Origin: Cryobacterium sp. Y50
Lineage (GTDB): Bacteria; Actinomycetota; Actinomycetes; Actinomycetales; Microbacteriaceae
Reading direction: 5' to 3'
NCBI RefSeq assembly: GCF_002929805.1
Contig: NZ_PJJM01000099.1
Location: 51,216 to 115,215, forward strand
Length of the DNA stretch: 64,000 bases
Shown here: positions 39,257-48,474 of the stretch, in pieces
How the letters are laid out: each line of letters opens with the position of its first letter
Position numbering within the stretch: position 1 is the first letter of the stretch
Made by a program: the position numbers and the translations under genes
The notes under the pieces: model-generated
Database searches by the model: none
Told to the model about the DNA's origin: nothing
The model's input: the letters and a program-made list of their open reading frames with translations, nothing else

Positions 39257-39367
39257 GAGTTATCTCCCAGAACGGGGGGAGCGGGAAGGGTAACGCCCAG
39301 CTTGATGGTTTAGAACTGTGAAGGCATCGTGATCGATCTGTGATTGCGAGCGAGAGGAGACCACACT

Positions 39368-39736
39368 ATGGCTGACCGCAGTTTGCGTGGCATGAGATTG
39401 GGCGCACAAAGCCTGCAGAGCGAAGAAGGCGTCACCTTCTCCCCCCGAGTGGGACACACCTACCGGTGTGAAGCATGCGGACGCGAGACGGTAATGATTT
39501 TCTCGGCCGAAGCCGAGGCTCCGGACGAATGGGAATGCAAGTACTGCGCACGGACGGCGACTCGGCTCGTCGACTCCATGCCCGTAGTTGTTGACCACTC
39601 CGACGAGAAAATTCCTCGGACCCACTGGGACATGTTGCTGGAACGTCGCACCAGGGACGAACTCGAAGAGCTGCTCGAAGAGCGCCTCTCGGTATTGCGC
39701 CTGCGCCGAGGTGGCCAGCAGAAGATTGGTGCCTAA
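39368..39736 (+). CDS. rbpA: RNA polymerase-binding protein RbpA
   Basis: 122 residues. RbpA binds the principal sigma factor and RNA polymerase and stabilises the open promoter complex; it is found only in actinobacteria. Layout: unstructured tail with MADRSLRGMRLG, zinc-binding core with CEACGRE and CKYCART, then the helical sigma-interaction domain (HWDMLLERRTRDELEELLEE). GAGGAG lies 9 nt before the ATG. A TAGAAC -10-like element occurs near 39311. Confidence 0.95.
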   Translation: MADRSLRGMRLGAQSLQSEEGVTFSPRVGHTYRCEACGRETVMIFSAEAEAPDEWECKYCARTATRLVDSMPVVVDHSDEKIPRTHWDMLLERRTRDELEELLEERLSVLRLRRGGQQKIGA

Positions 39737-39831
39737 CCGCCCGAAACCCCCGCACGACCCCGCACCAATGTGCTTGTACCCCCGTACTCGTGCTCGTGGT
39801 GGCGGGGTCGTCGTTGGTTAACCGCGAGGAT

Positions 39832-41358
39832 TCAGGGCTGGCGGTGTCGCCGGGCCGCGCCCAGGCAGAGCACCAGACCGGCCAAGCCCAGACCCGACAG
39901 CAACCACTCGATTCCCCGACCGGCCACCATGGCCGGCGTAATGGTGTCACTGAGCGGCACAGTCTGTACCATGCTGCCCGCAGTGAAGGTGGCCAAGCTG
40001 TCCAGAGTGTCACCGCTGGGTGTGATGATGGCGCTCGACCCGACCGTGGAGATGTTCACGACGGTGCGACCGGTTTCGATAGCACGTAGCCGGGCAATGG
40101 CGAGCTGCTGCACGCTCTCATCGGTGTGCCCAAAATCGGCATTGTTGGTCTGGGCCAAAATTAGCTGCGCTCCGCTGTCGATCATCTCGTGCACGAGCTG
40201 GTCATCGGCGATGTCAAAGCAGATCGCGATACCGGCCAGCACGCCATCGATATCGAAGACGTTGTCGCGGGTGCCGATGCCGTAGTCGCGCCCGATCAGG
40301 TCGATCAGCTCCGGTGCGAACGGTCGCCAAAATGCTCGATCCGGCATATATTCGGCAAACGGCACCGGATGCGCCTTGTCGTAGACGTCGACGGCCCCAC
40401 GCCCGGCCTCCCAGAGCAGGGAACTGTTGAAATAGATGTCTTCGGGTTGGGTGATCGTGCCCGTGATGAGCGGAGCATCCATTTCGGTGCTGATGTAGTC
40501 GAGTACCTGCGCCGCCGCCGCCGACCGGGTCGGGTCGATGTCGCTCGCGTTCTCTGGCCAGACCACAAAGTCTACGCTTTCGCCGATCAGCGGCAGGGTG
40601 GCCGAGGTGTGGTCTTGCAGAATCTGACCGGGCGAATTCTCCGCAAACAGTCCGGCGTCGGCGTTGCCTTGCACCGCGGCCAGTCGGGTCGTGCCGCTGG
40701 GCAGCGTCGGCCAGGCGGGGATGGCGAGCACGAGGGCGACCGCGCCGACCGCCACGGCTGCCCGCAGGGTGTGGGCCAGGTCTGGCTCTCGCAATAGTTG
40801 CACGGCGAGGGCGCTCAGCCAGACCACGATGAAGCTCAGGCCAGACAGTCCTACCCAGGCGACAAGCGTGCCGAACGGGCTTTCCGACTGCGAGAGCGCG
40901 ACCCGGCCCCAGGCGAATCCGCCGTAGGGCCAGACCGCGCTGATCGCCTCTCTGGCCGTCCAGAGCCCGGCCACGATGACCGGAACCAATCCGAGGCGGC
41001 CCCAAACACTCGGCCAGATACGTGGCCCGTGGCGCAGAACGAGCGTGCTGAGGCCGAGGCCGAACGCGAAGAACAGGCTTTGCAATCCACCGAGCGCGAA
41101 CCACGGAACGAGTCCGAGATACAGCGTGATCCAGTAGATGTGGATCAGCCAGAAGGACAGTCCGGCGACCAACCCGACCAGCAGCCCGGTGCCGAGGCTT
41201 CGTCCGAGCAGAGCCACGAGCATGAGCGCCACGCCGACCGGGGCGAGAAACCACCAGTCCCGGTCCGGAAATCCGGCGTCCAGAATGGCGCCGGCGCCGG
41301 CCGCTACCAGAACGGATGCCCACAATGGCAGGTTGAACGCACGCTCACTTCTCCACAT
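39832..41358 (-). CDS. lnt: Apolipoprotein N-acyltransferase
   Basis: 508 residues. About six N-terminal helices, then an external nitrilase domain with the Glu-Lys-Cys triad in VVWPENASD, KAHPVPFAEYMP and AGIAICFDIADD. It adds the third acyl chain to lipoproteins, such as the CtaC and FKBP lipoproteins encoded here. I start at ATG 41358 (MWRSERAF), 7 bp after helY stops; the frame continues upstream inside helY without conservation. It is the last gene of the helY-lnt pair. Confidence 0.92.
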   Translation of the reverse strand: MWRSERAFNLPLWASVLVAAGAGAILDAGFPDRDWWFLAPVGVALMLVALLGRSLGTGLLVGLVAGLSFWLIHIYWITLYLGLVPWFALGGLQSLFFAFGLGLSTLVLRHGPRIWPSVWGRLGLVPVIVAGLWTAREAISAVWPYGGFAWGRVALSQSESPFGTLVAWVGLSGLSFIVVWLSALAVQLLREPDLAHTLRAAVAVGAVALVLAIPAWPTLPSGTTRLAAVQGNADAGLFAENSPGQILQDHTSATLPLIGESVDFVVWPENASDIDPTRSAAAAQVLDYISTEMDAPLITGTITQPEDIYFNSSLLWEAGRGAVDVYDKAHPVPFAEYMPDRAFWRPFAPELIDLIGRDYGIGTRDNVFDIDGVLAGIAICFDIADDQLVHEMIDSGAQLILAQTNNADFGHTDESVQQLAIARLRAIETGRTVVNISTVGSSAIITPSGDTLDSLATFTAGSMVQTVPLSDTITPAMVAGRGIEWLLSGLGLAGLVLCLGAARRHRQP

Positions 41359-41365
41359 GGCTGGT

Positions 41366-43816
41366 TCAGGCCACCGAAGAGTAGGCGACGATGCCGCGAC
41401 GAATCGAGTCCATGGCCTCGCGTGCGGTCGGTCCGACATGACCGTCACCCGCGATCGAGAGCTGGTCGAGCAGGTCGATGGTCTGTTTGGTCCAGCGCAC
41501 GAAATCACCCGCCGCCATTTCGGCTTCGTAGAGCACGTCGGCGAGTGACGCGCCGTGGGCCCACTTCCACATGGCGAGGCTGAGGCCGACCGCGAGCGGG
41601 TTACTGCCGGGTAGTTTATGGTCTCGTTCCAGGTCGTCGATGCGGCTCCACAGTTCTTGCGTCTCGTCCAGAGCCGGTCGGAACGGTCCCTTGGGCAGGT
41701 AACGCGCGTCGATCAGACCCTCCTCGCGGCGCGGCTCGAACACCAGGGCGCAGGCCATGGCGGCCAAACTGGCGGCGTCGAGGTCTTTCCACAGGCCGCG
41801 GCGCAGGGATTCGGCGACAAGTAGATCCCGTTCGGCGTAGATTCGGCGCAGGATGCGTCCGCTTTCGCTCAACGCGATCGTTCCGCGAACGTCGGATTCG
41901 AGGTAGCCGTAGCTGAGCAGAACGTCAGTCACCCGGTCGAAGACCCGCGCAATGGCACCGGTGCGTTGGGAGATCTGCTGGCTGAGGGCATCCGTTTGCC
42001 GCTTGAGCTTGAACCAGCGCTCAGCCCAGCGCGAGTGCGCCTCGCGGTCGGGGCAGTGGTGGCAGCCATGGGCGCGCATCTGCTTGCGCAGGCTGGCTAC
42101 CTCACGCTGCCGTTTGTCGCGCTCCCCCCGGAGTGAGTTGTCGGCCTTGGTGCCTTCACGCTCGACCTCGGTCAGCCGACGTCGAATCGACGAGTACTCC
42201 TCAAAATTGCCGAGGTGGCACGTCATGCTGGTCTTGAACCCGGACAGGGACTCTTCCTGCTGAAGCACGGAGCGCGCGAGATCGACGACAGCCCGATCGG
42301 CCTGGAACTGTGCGAAGGAGGATTCGAGGACAGCACGGGTGCGGGCGACGCCGAACTGATCGATCAGGTTGACAGCCATATTGTAGGTCGGCTTGAAACT
42401 CGAATTCAGCGGATAGGTACGCCGAGAGGCCAGCGACGCGACCGACTGCGGGTCCAGACCCTGGGCCCACTGGATGACGGAGTGACCGAGTGTGTCGATG
42501 CCGCGACGACCGGCCCGCCCGGTCAGCTGGGTATATTCCCCCGGCGTGATTGGCACCCTGGCTTCACCGTTGAACTTCTCGAGCTTGTCGAGGACCACGG
42601 TGCGCGCCGGCATATTGATACCGAGGGCAAGGGTTTCGGTTGCGAAAACGGCCTTGACCAGCTTCTTCTGAAACAGTTCCTCGACGACCTCCTTGAACGC
42701 GGGCAGCAGGCCGGCATGGTGGGCGGCAACACCGCGTTCGAGGCCGTCGAGCCACTCGAAGTAGCCAAGCACGCCGAGGTCTTCGTCGAGCAGGGTGCGG
42801 CACCGATCGTCGACGATCTGGCGGATTTCGTCGCGCTCGTGTTCCTGGGTCAGGCGCACGCCTGAGCGCAGCACCTGCCGCACGGCCTGGTCGCAGCCGA
42901 CCCGGCTGAAGATGAAAAAGATCGCGGGCAGCAGGTGTTTACCGTCGAGCATGCGCACAATGTCACCGCGATCCATGCGCCCAGCATCAAACTGTGGGCG
43001 TTGCTTGTCGTGACCGCGAAAGCCGCCGCCCTGCCGACTGGAACCACGGCCACGACCACCGGCCGAACGCCCACCGGCGTGGGCGAGCCGAACGAGTTCC
43101 GGATTGACCCGGTGAGTGCCGATCAAGCCCGTGGAATCAAAGAGATCGAGCATGTTGTTTTTGACCAGCACGTGCTGTTCAAGGGGAACCGGACGTTCCT
43201 CGGAGACGACGACGTCGGTCTCACCGCGCACTGCCTGCAACCAGTCCCCGAACTCCTCTGCGTTCGACACGGTGGCGCTGAGCGAGACCATCCGTACCGC
43301 CCGCGGCAGATGAATGATCACTTCTTCCCAGACGGCCCCGCGAAAGCGGTCGGCGAGGTAGTGCACCTCGTCCATCACCACGAAGGCGAGATCGGTCAAC
43401 AGGTCGGAATCCGCATAGAGCATGTTCCGGAGCACCTCGGTGGTCATAACAACGATGCGCGCCCCCGGGTTCACATTGCTGTCACCGGTGAGTAACCCGA
43501 CCTGCTCCGCACCATACTCGGCGACGAACTCCTGGAACTTCTGATTGCTGAGGGCTTTCATCGGCGCGGTGTAGAACACCTTGGCGCGGAGCTGCTGCAT
43601 CGCGAGATAGATCGCGAACTCGGCGACGATCGTTTTTCCCGCGCCGGTCGGCGCGGCGACGAGCACGCTGTTGCCGGTCTCCAGGCAAGCGCAGGCTTCG
43701 CGTTGAAACGGGTCGAGGTCGAATTTCAGAGCGCCTTCGAAGGCCCGTAGTTTCGGCTGGCTGGTGCGGGTGCGCGCGGCCGAATATCGTTCGGCCGGCG
43801 ATTGCGTGTGCATCAC
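41366..43816 (-). CDS. helY: Ski2-like DEAH/DExH RNA helicase HelY
   Basis: 816 residues, superfamily 2 helicase of the Ski2/Mtr4 type. Motifs: AAPTGAGKT (I), TAPMKALSNQK (Ia), VMDEVHYL (II), VSLSATVSN (III), TETLALGINMPA (V) and QLTGRAGRRG (VI). A Cys-rich HGCHHCPD element lies before the C-terminal helical domain. It probably unwinds structured RNA during turnover. Position after tatC is conserved in actinobacteria. AAGGA lies upstream of the ATG. Confidence 0.93.
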   Translation of the reverse strand: MMHTQSPAERYSAARTRTSQPKLRAFEGALKFDLDPFQREACACLETGNSVLVAAPTGAGKTIVAEFAIYLAMQQLRAKVFYTAPMKALSNQKFQEFVAEYGAEQVGLLTGDSNVNPGARIVVMTTEVLRNMLYADSDLLTDLAFVVMDEVHYLADRFRGAVWEEVIIHLPRAVRMVSLSATVSNAEEFGDWLQAVRGETDVVVSEERPVPLEQHVLVKNNMLDLFDSTGLIGTHRVNPELVRLAHAGGRSAGGRGRGSSRQGGGFRGHDKQRPQFDAGRMDRGDIVRMLDGKHLLPAIFFIFSRVGCDQAVRQVLRSGVRLTQEHERDEIRQIVDDRCRTLLDEDLGVLGYFEWLDGLERGVAAHHAGLLPAFKEVVEELFQKKLVKAVFATETLALGINMPARTVVLDKLEKFNGEARVPITPGEYTQLTGRAGRRGIDTLGHSVIQWAQGLDPQSVASLASRRTYPLNSSFKPTYNMAVNLIDQFGVARTRAVLESSFAQFQADRAVVDLARSVLQQEESLSGFKTSMTCHLGNFEEYSSIRRRLTEVEREGTKADNSLRGERDKRQREVASLRKQMRAHGCHHCPDREAHSRWAERWFKLKRQTDALSQQISQRTGAIARVFDRVTDVLLSYGYLESDVRGTIALSESGRILRRIYAERDLLVAESLRRGLWKDLDAASLAAMACALVFEPRREEGLIDARYLPKGPFRPALDETQELWSRIDDLERDHKLPGSNPLAVGLSLAMWKWAHGASLADVLYEAEMAAGDFVRWTKQTIDLLDQLSIAGDGHVGPTAREAMDSIRRGIVAYSSVA

Positions 43817-43846
43817 GTGATCCTTAACACTTGCGACATAGAAGTT

Positions 43847-44650
43847 CTAGCTGGCCCCGAGTCCGAGATCCTTCTCGAACGCGAGCACTTTTTTGGCCGT
43901 GCGTCGATCGTGCAGCCATGCGATCCCGTAGGCGGCAAAGTACAACATGACCATGGGGATCGCGAGAAGGAACATTGACACGACATCGGCCGCGGGGGTG
44001 GCGATCGCGGTGAACAACACAATGACCAGAATGGCGATCCGCCAGGATTTGATGATGGATGCTGCGCTGATGACACCGGCGAAGTTCAAGAGCACGATGA
44101 ACACCGGCAAGACGAATGCGATCCCGATGGCAACGACGAGCTTGAGCACGAAGTCGAAGTACCCCTGGGCGTTGATGAATGCGGAGTCCTCGGTCGGGGC
44201 GAAACCCGTCATGAGTTCGACCACGTGCGGCAGCACGATCCAGCCGGCCGCGCAGCCGGCTAGGAACAACGGGATGGCGGTCAACAAAAAGCCGAAAATG
44301 TACTTCTTCTCCGTGCGCGTCAAGCCGGGTACGAGGAACGCGAACACCTGGTACAGCCAGACCGGACTGGATACGATCAGACCGACGTAGAGGGAAATCT
44401 TCAGCTTCAGGTCAAAGGCGCTCGTAATGTCGGGGTAGTTGATCTGCGCGTTGCGATGCTGGGCGTTGATGATGGCGTAGATCGGTTCACGCAGCTGGTC
44501 CCAGACGAAATCCGAGAGGAACCAACCGGCGATCGCACCGATCAGGAGGCCAGCGGCGGCTAGGTAGAGGCGCTTACGCAACTCGACCAGATGCTGGCCG
44601 AGCGACATTTTGCCTTCAACGGGCGTACGCCGACGCGTGCGTACCGCCAC
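43847..44650 (-). CDS. tatC: Twin-arginine translocase subunit TatC
   Basis: 267 residues with six membrane helices. The N-terminal MSLGQHLVELRKRLY and the conserved FLVPGLTRTEKKYIF and WRIAILVIVLFTAIATPAAD segments are characteristic. It is the receptor for twin-arginine signal peptides. It lies 5 bp after tatA and just upstream of helY, the usual actinobacterial order. Confidence 0.96.
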   Translation of the reverse strand: MAVRTRRRTPVEGKMSLGQHLVELRKRLYLAAAGLLIGAIAGWFLSDFVWDQLREPIYAIINAQHRNAQINYPDITSAFDLKLKISLYVGLIVSSPVWLYQVFAFLVPGLTRTEKKYIFGFLLTAIPLFLAGCAAGWIVLPHVVELMTGFAPTEDSAFINAQGYFDFVLKLVVAIGIAFVLPVFIVLLNFAGVISAASIIKSWRIAILVIVLFTAIATPAADVVSMFLLAIPMVMLYFAAYGIAWLHDRRTAKKVLAFEKDLGLGAS

Positions 44651-44655
44651 GGTAG

Positions 44656-44898
44656 CTAGGGCTTCGCGGAAGGGTCGATCGGACCCGAGGACTTCGCAGC
44701 GTCATCGCCAGTAGAGCCGCCCGACTGGGTCGGTGCGTTGGGATCGGGATCGACACTGTCGCTCTTGATCTCGCTTTTGAAAATCTTCATCGACTGGCCA
44801 AGGCTGCGGGCGAGTCCGGGAAGTTTGGGCGCACCGAAGAGAAGCAGTACGACGACGAGGATGATCAGAAAATGCCATCCGGTCAGATTTTGCAGCAT
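44656..44898 (-). CDS. tatA: Sec-independent translocase subunit TatA
   Basis: 80 residues. One N-terminal helix ([16 protein letters not shown]), then the hinge [21 protein letters not shown] and a charged, disordered tail. It forms the Tat pore with TatC. The ATG lies 18 bp after the small membrane protein gene. Confidence 0.95.
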   Translation of the reverse strand: MLQNLTGWHFLIILVVVLLLFGAPKLPGLARSLGQSMKIFKSEIKSDSVDPDPNAPTQSGGSTGDDAAKSSGPIDPSAKP

Positions 44899-44916
44899 GA
44901 GGGCGTGTCCTCTGTG

Positions 44917-45243
44917 TTAGCGGGTAACGTAGCGGGCGTTCCCTATCAGTTTACCCCGCACGATCCGGCCGTCGCGACGCACCTGACGCCGATGGACGCG
45001 TTCCGCTTCGCGCTGCTCGACCTCGTGGCGCAGTCCCGCAAGATCCATGAAGACGGCTGGCCTGAACTCCTCCGGTCTCGGGCTGACATCCACGTTCAGT
45101 GCAGCGACCTGATCGGCCAGGGCTTCGAACGCACAAAGAGCGCCGAGGGATTTCCGGTAGAGCCGCAGACCGGACCATACCAACACGGCCAGGGAACCCA
45201 GCGTCAGCCCACTCCAGATAAGCAACCAGGACCACCACGGCAC
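44917..45243 (-). CDS. Small single-pass membrane protein next to tatA
   Basis: 108 residues. One N-terminal hydrophobic helix (WWSWLLIWSGLTLGSLAVLV) followed by a basic, helical cytosolic part. I recognise no named family. It sits 3 bp downstream of pafBC and 18 bp upstream of tatA, so it is cotranscribed with both. It might be a membrane anchor protein; function unknown. Confidence 0.72.
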   Translation of the reverse strand: MPWWSWLLIWSGLTLGSLAVLVWSGLRLYRKSLGALCAFEALADQVAALNVDVSPRPEEFRPAVFMDLAGLRHEVEQREAERVHRRQVRRDGRIVRGKLIGNARYVTR

Positions 45244-45246
45244 CCG

Positions 45247-47382
45247 CTAATCCTCGTCAGCCGGGACAGGGGCATCGGTGTACTGCGCGACGCCTGCCGC
45301 CGCCCAATCGGCAACGACACGGCGTGGTTCGGCGGGTTCGAGTACGGTGACGATCCCGGCCAGTCCCGCAACCAGTCGTTTAAGGGCGTGGGAGTGGGCG
45401 ACCCGCAGGGTGGTGCGAGTGCGAACCCCTGTACCCACCGGAACCGAACGTTCGGGGCGGTAGTCCGCAAGCAACGGCAGCGCGGCGGTTTCGAGTTCGA
45501 GTCGTACATCCAGATCGCCGCTGGAGGCCTGGAACAGGGTATCGGGCAGTAAAATCTCCGCGGCATGCGTACTTCGTGCCTTGGTGGTCGTGCGCGGGTC
45601 GCTGATGCGATCAAGACGGAACGTGCGCACCGCTTCGCGGAGATGGCACCAGCCGCGCAGGTACCAGTCGTTGTCAACGGATTCGATGCGCAGCGGATCG
45701 ACGCGACGGTGTTCGTGAGCACCACGAGCGTTGAGGTAGTCGAACTCGACCTGCATCCCCGACGTGAGAGCTGCCTGGACGAGTGCACGTGTCGCCCCGC
45801 CATCTCTCTGCGCGACGGCCAGTTGGGTTGGCGGAGCCGACGCCCCGCGCGTCAACTTGGCCATCAGCGATGCAATCGCATTCGTATCAGCGTTGTCGGG
45901 GAGGGCCGAGAGGTATTGCAGGCCGGCGATGAGCGCTGCAGCCTCCCGAGCCGAGAACCTGGGAGAATCGTCGATAGCGACCTGATGGGTGAGGACGATG
46001 CGGTCGTTCAGCTCAAATTCATCCCAGAGTATGTCGAAGAGATCGCCGTGCAAATACTGACGTGTTTCCCCGGGAATTCCGGACAAGGCGATGAGACTGA
46101 CCAAGGATCGCACACGTTCAGGGGGCAGGCCGAAATGCTCGGCGACCTCTGTGACGGTCACCGGACCCTGCTCAATGAGGTACGGAACCAGCGAAAGTAG
46201 GATGGTGAGCTGGTCGCTGGCGATCCGCGACTGCGAGGCCGGCGTGGAGGGCTGCGTTTTGGGTTGCGTCAGCCGACGACGCGGCGCCCCTCCGGCTGCC
46301 CGGACCGGCAAATCGGGCGAATGCCCATCGCGAACGGCGAGCAATCGGCTGGTCACGGCCGTGCGCAGAGCGAGAGGACCAACGACGAATACTTCCGGCC
46401 CGAAGGCGGCCAATTCGTCGGCGAGAACGTGCAGGTCGGTGAAATGCAGGATGCGCTCCCGGCTGGACGCCGGGTCCGTTGCCGGGATGCCATACTGGCG
46501 CGCGCCGAGCCGTACTGCCGCGTCGGTGCCCGGCTGCACCAGGATGTGCGCGACGTTGCTCGCCCACAGCTCTTCTAATTCGGCCAGGGCGCGGGCACTG
46601 TCGGCAGCAGTGCCCGCGAACGTATCGTCGGCAGCGTCGGTGACCGGGGCCGGGGACGCCGCCGGTAGGACCGTGACCGCTCCCACGATGCGCGAGAGGA
46701 GGAAGGTGCGCGGCGCATGAGCAACCTCATCGGTCGCGTAGAGGTGCCAGCGTCCCTCATGCTGAACGAGAGCCCGGGGGACGACCACGCGACGGAGCGG
46801 TTTCCTCTTGCCTGGCTTGAGGTAGAGAAAGGCCACGACCTGGGTGCGATCCAGCGCTTTGCTCAGCGGGTCGAAGCTGTGGTCCCGCGTACGAAGCAGC
46901 GGTGCGTAGCCGAGCACAGGTTCGCTCGAGTCGACGCCGAGCGAATTTAACTTGATCAGGGCGCGGCGGGATTCACCGGACAATGATCCTTCGCGCCACA
47001 CCGTGCCGGCGAGTTTGAGCAGCGACACTTCGTCGGGAGTGAAGGTCACATCGGCCGGCAGGTCGTACAGTCCTTTCGGTATGCGATAGCGCAAGTGATG
47101 GTTGCTGCCGGGATCGTCCAGGGTCTCGATCGTCTCGAGAGGAATGCCTAGTTCCCGAATGTCGTCCTTGTCGCGCTCAAATTGGCGCTCCAGACTGCCA
47201 TTGGGTCCAGCGATCAGGAATCGCTGCCGATAGCCCTGAACGTTAGCGAGGATATCCGCCTTGGTCAGCCCGGATTCCGTCGCTACGAGTGCCAGGACCA
47301 GGCTGAACAGGCGTTCCGGAGCGGTGACCGGCCGCGGTTTGGGTGCGTCGCGGCGTTCGTCTGGGTAGACCGGGGAAGGCAC
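45247..47382 (-). CDS. pafBC: PafBC, fused WYL-domain transcriptional activator
   Basis: 711 residues made of two tandem units, each with an N-terminal winged helix (APERLFSLVLALVATESGLTKADI; LLSLVPYLIEQGPVTVTEVAEHFG), a WYL domain (second: GGATRALVQAALTSGMQVEF and WYLRGWCHL) and a C-terminal domain. In mycobacteria PafB and PafC are separate; here they are one chain, as known in Arthrobacter. PafBC controls the LexA-independent DNA damage response and responds to single-stranded DNA. The GTG start has GGAG 8 nt upstream. The pupylation genes with which pafBC is often linked are absent from this locus. Confidence 0.92.
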   Translation of the reverse strand: MPSPVYPDERRDAPKPRPVTAPERLFSLVLALVATESGLTKADILANVQGYRQRFLIAGPNGSLERQFERDKDDIRELGIPLETIETLDDPGSNHHLRYRIPKGLYDLPADVTFTPDEVSLLKLAGTVWREGSLSGESRRALIKLNSLGVDSSEPVLGYAPLLRTRDHSFDPLSKALDRTQVVAFLYLKPGKRKPLRRVVVPRALVQHEGRWHLYATDEVAHAPRTFLLSRIVGAVTVLPAASPAPVTDAADDTFAGTAADSARALAELEELWASNVAHILVQPGTDAAVRLGARQYGIPATDPASSRERILHFTDLHVLADELAAFGPEVFVVGPLALRTAVTSRLLAVRDGHSPDLPVRAAGGAPRRRLTQPKTQPSTPASQSRIASDQLTILLSLVPYLIEQGPVTVTEVAEHFGLPPERVRSLVSLIALSGIPGETRQYLHGDLFDILWDEFELNDRIVLTHQVAIDDSPRFSAREAAALIAGLQYLSALPDNADTNAIASLMAKLTRGASAPPTQLAVAQRDGGATRALVQAALTSGMQVEFDYLNARGAHEHRRVDPLRIESVDNDWYLRGWCHLREAVRTFRLDRISDPRTTTKARSTHAAEILLPDTLFQASSGDLDVRLELETAALPLLADYRPERSVPVGTGVRTRTTLRVAHSHALKRLVAGLAGIVTVLEPAEPRRVVADWAAAGVAQYTDAPVPADED

Positions 47383-47399
47383 GAGGTCGCTCCCGCCGT

Positions 47400-48347
47400 T
47401 CAGTTGATGCCGAGGATGTCGAAGACGAAGATGAGCGTGGAATCGGCCGGAACTGCGCCCGACGCGGTCATGCCGTAGGCCTGTGCGGGCGGAATGACGG
47501 CGACGATTTGCGACCCGACGGTTTGCCCGGTGAGGGCCGCTGCCATGCCGGGGATGAGCTCAGTGGGAACTAACTCGACCGGGCTGCCGTTCGCCCAGCT
47601 GGAATCAAAGACCGTCTTCTCTTTCCAGAGCACTCCGGTGTAGTTCAAGGTGACCGTCGAATCTTCCTGGACCTTCACCCCGGAGCCCTTCTTGAGGACC
47701 CCGATTTCGAGTTCGGTGGGCGCGTCACCGGACGGCACGACAATGCCGGGCGTACCATCGGCGTCCAGGACTACCGCGGGAAGACCGTTCGCGACCGGCT
47801 GGTCTGCGCCGTCGGCCCGAGGCAGGAAGGCCTTCACAATGTCGACCACGAGCACGAGGGAGTCCGTCTCCGCGACCTGGAACTGTTCGTTGCCGCCGGC
47901 TGGTCCGAAGGCATCCTCGGGTGCGATGACGATCGCGACGCGTGCCCCGACCTGGGCGCAGAGCAGACCGTCGACGAATCCGGGAAGGGTGCTCTCATTG
48001 AGGATGATCGGGACGGCCGTTGAGCCGTCAAAAGCGCTCTGCTGGATCGCAGCACCGGTCGTGCCGTTGTAGAGGTTGAACTCTGCGGTGATCTTCTGTC
48101 CGGGAACGACTTTTTCCCCCGATCCGGCAATGACCTCGGTGCGCTGGGTGGACGCGGACTTGAGGGGCGTCGGAAAAGTGACATCCGGTGCCGTACCAAA
48201 GTTGCCGGAAACCGACACCAGCTCGGAGGCTGCACCCGAGGAGACCGGTGCGTCACAGGAGGCCTGGGCCGTACCGGGGCTGGCACAGGCGGTCAATGCC
48301 GCCATCACGAGTCCGGCGGTGGCGATCAGCGCGGATGCTTTGCGCAC
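47400..48347 (-). CDS. FKBP-type peptidyl-prolyl isomerase lipoprotein (two FKBP domains)
   Basis: 315 residues. A signal peptide with lipobox LTAC anchors it outside the membrane. Two FKBP domains follow: a degenerate one (FNLYNGTTGAAI to DSLVLVVDIV) and a canonical one (VTLNYTGVLWKEKTVFDSSW to TLIFVFDILGIN). They probably help fold exported proteins. I chose GTG 48347, with AAGGA about 5 nt upstream; the frame extends upstream without a signal peptide. It lies 17 bp before pafBC. Confidence 0.92.
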   Translation of the reverse strand: MRKASALIATAGLVMAALTACASPGTAQASCDAPVSSGAASELVSVSGNFGTAPDVTFPTPLKSASTQRTEVIAGSGEKVVPGQKITAEFNLYNGTTGAAIQQSAFDGSTAVPIILNESTLPGFVDGLLCAQVGARVAIVIAPEDAFGPAGGNEQFQVAETDSLVLVVDIVKAFLPRADGADQPVANGLPAVVLDADGTPGIVVPSGDAPTELEIGVLKKGSGVKVQEDSTVTLNYTGVLWKEKTVFDSSWANGSPVELVPTELIPGMAAALTGQTVGSQIVAVIPPAQAYGMTASGAVPADSTLIFVFDILGIN

Positions 48348-48474
48348 AAGTCCTTCTTTCGGTACGGGGTTGCTGCAGCACAGGGTGCTGCGTTGGATGC
48401 TGGGGTCGTTCTGTGACCGGGTGGTGCTGCCGTCGCTTCGCACGTAGTAGAACCGAAGCGGGCCGGGCCCTATC

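Noticed and set aside
41359-41508. Longer start for lnt inside helY
   Set aside because: The extra 50 residues are unconserved and polar, and overlap the conserved C-terminus of HelY; the ATG at 41358 directly precedes the first membrane helix.
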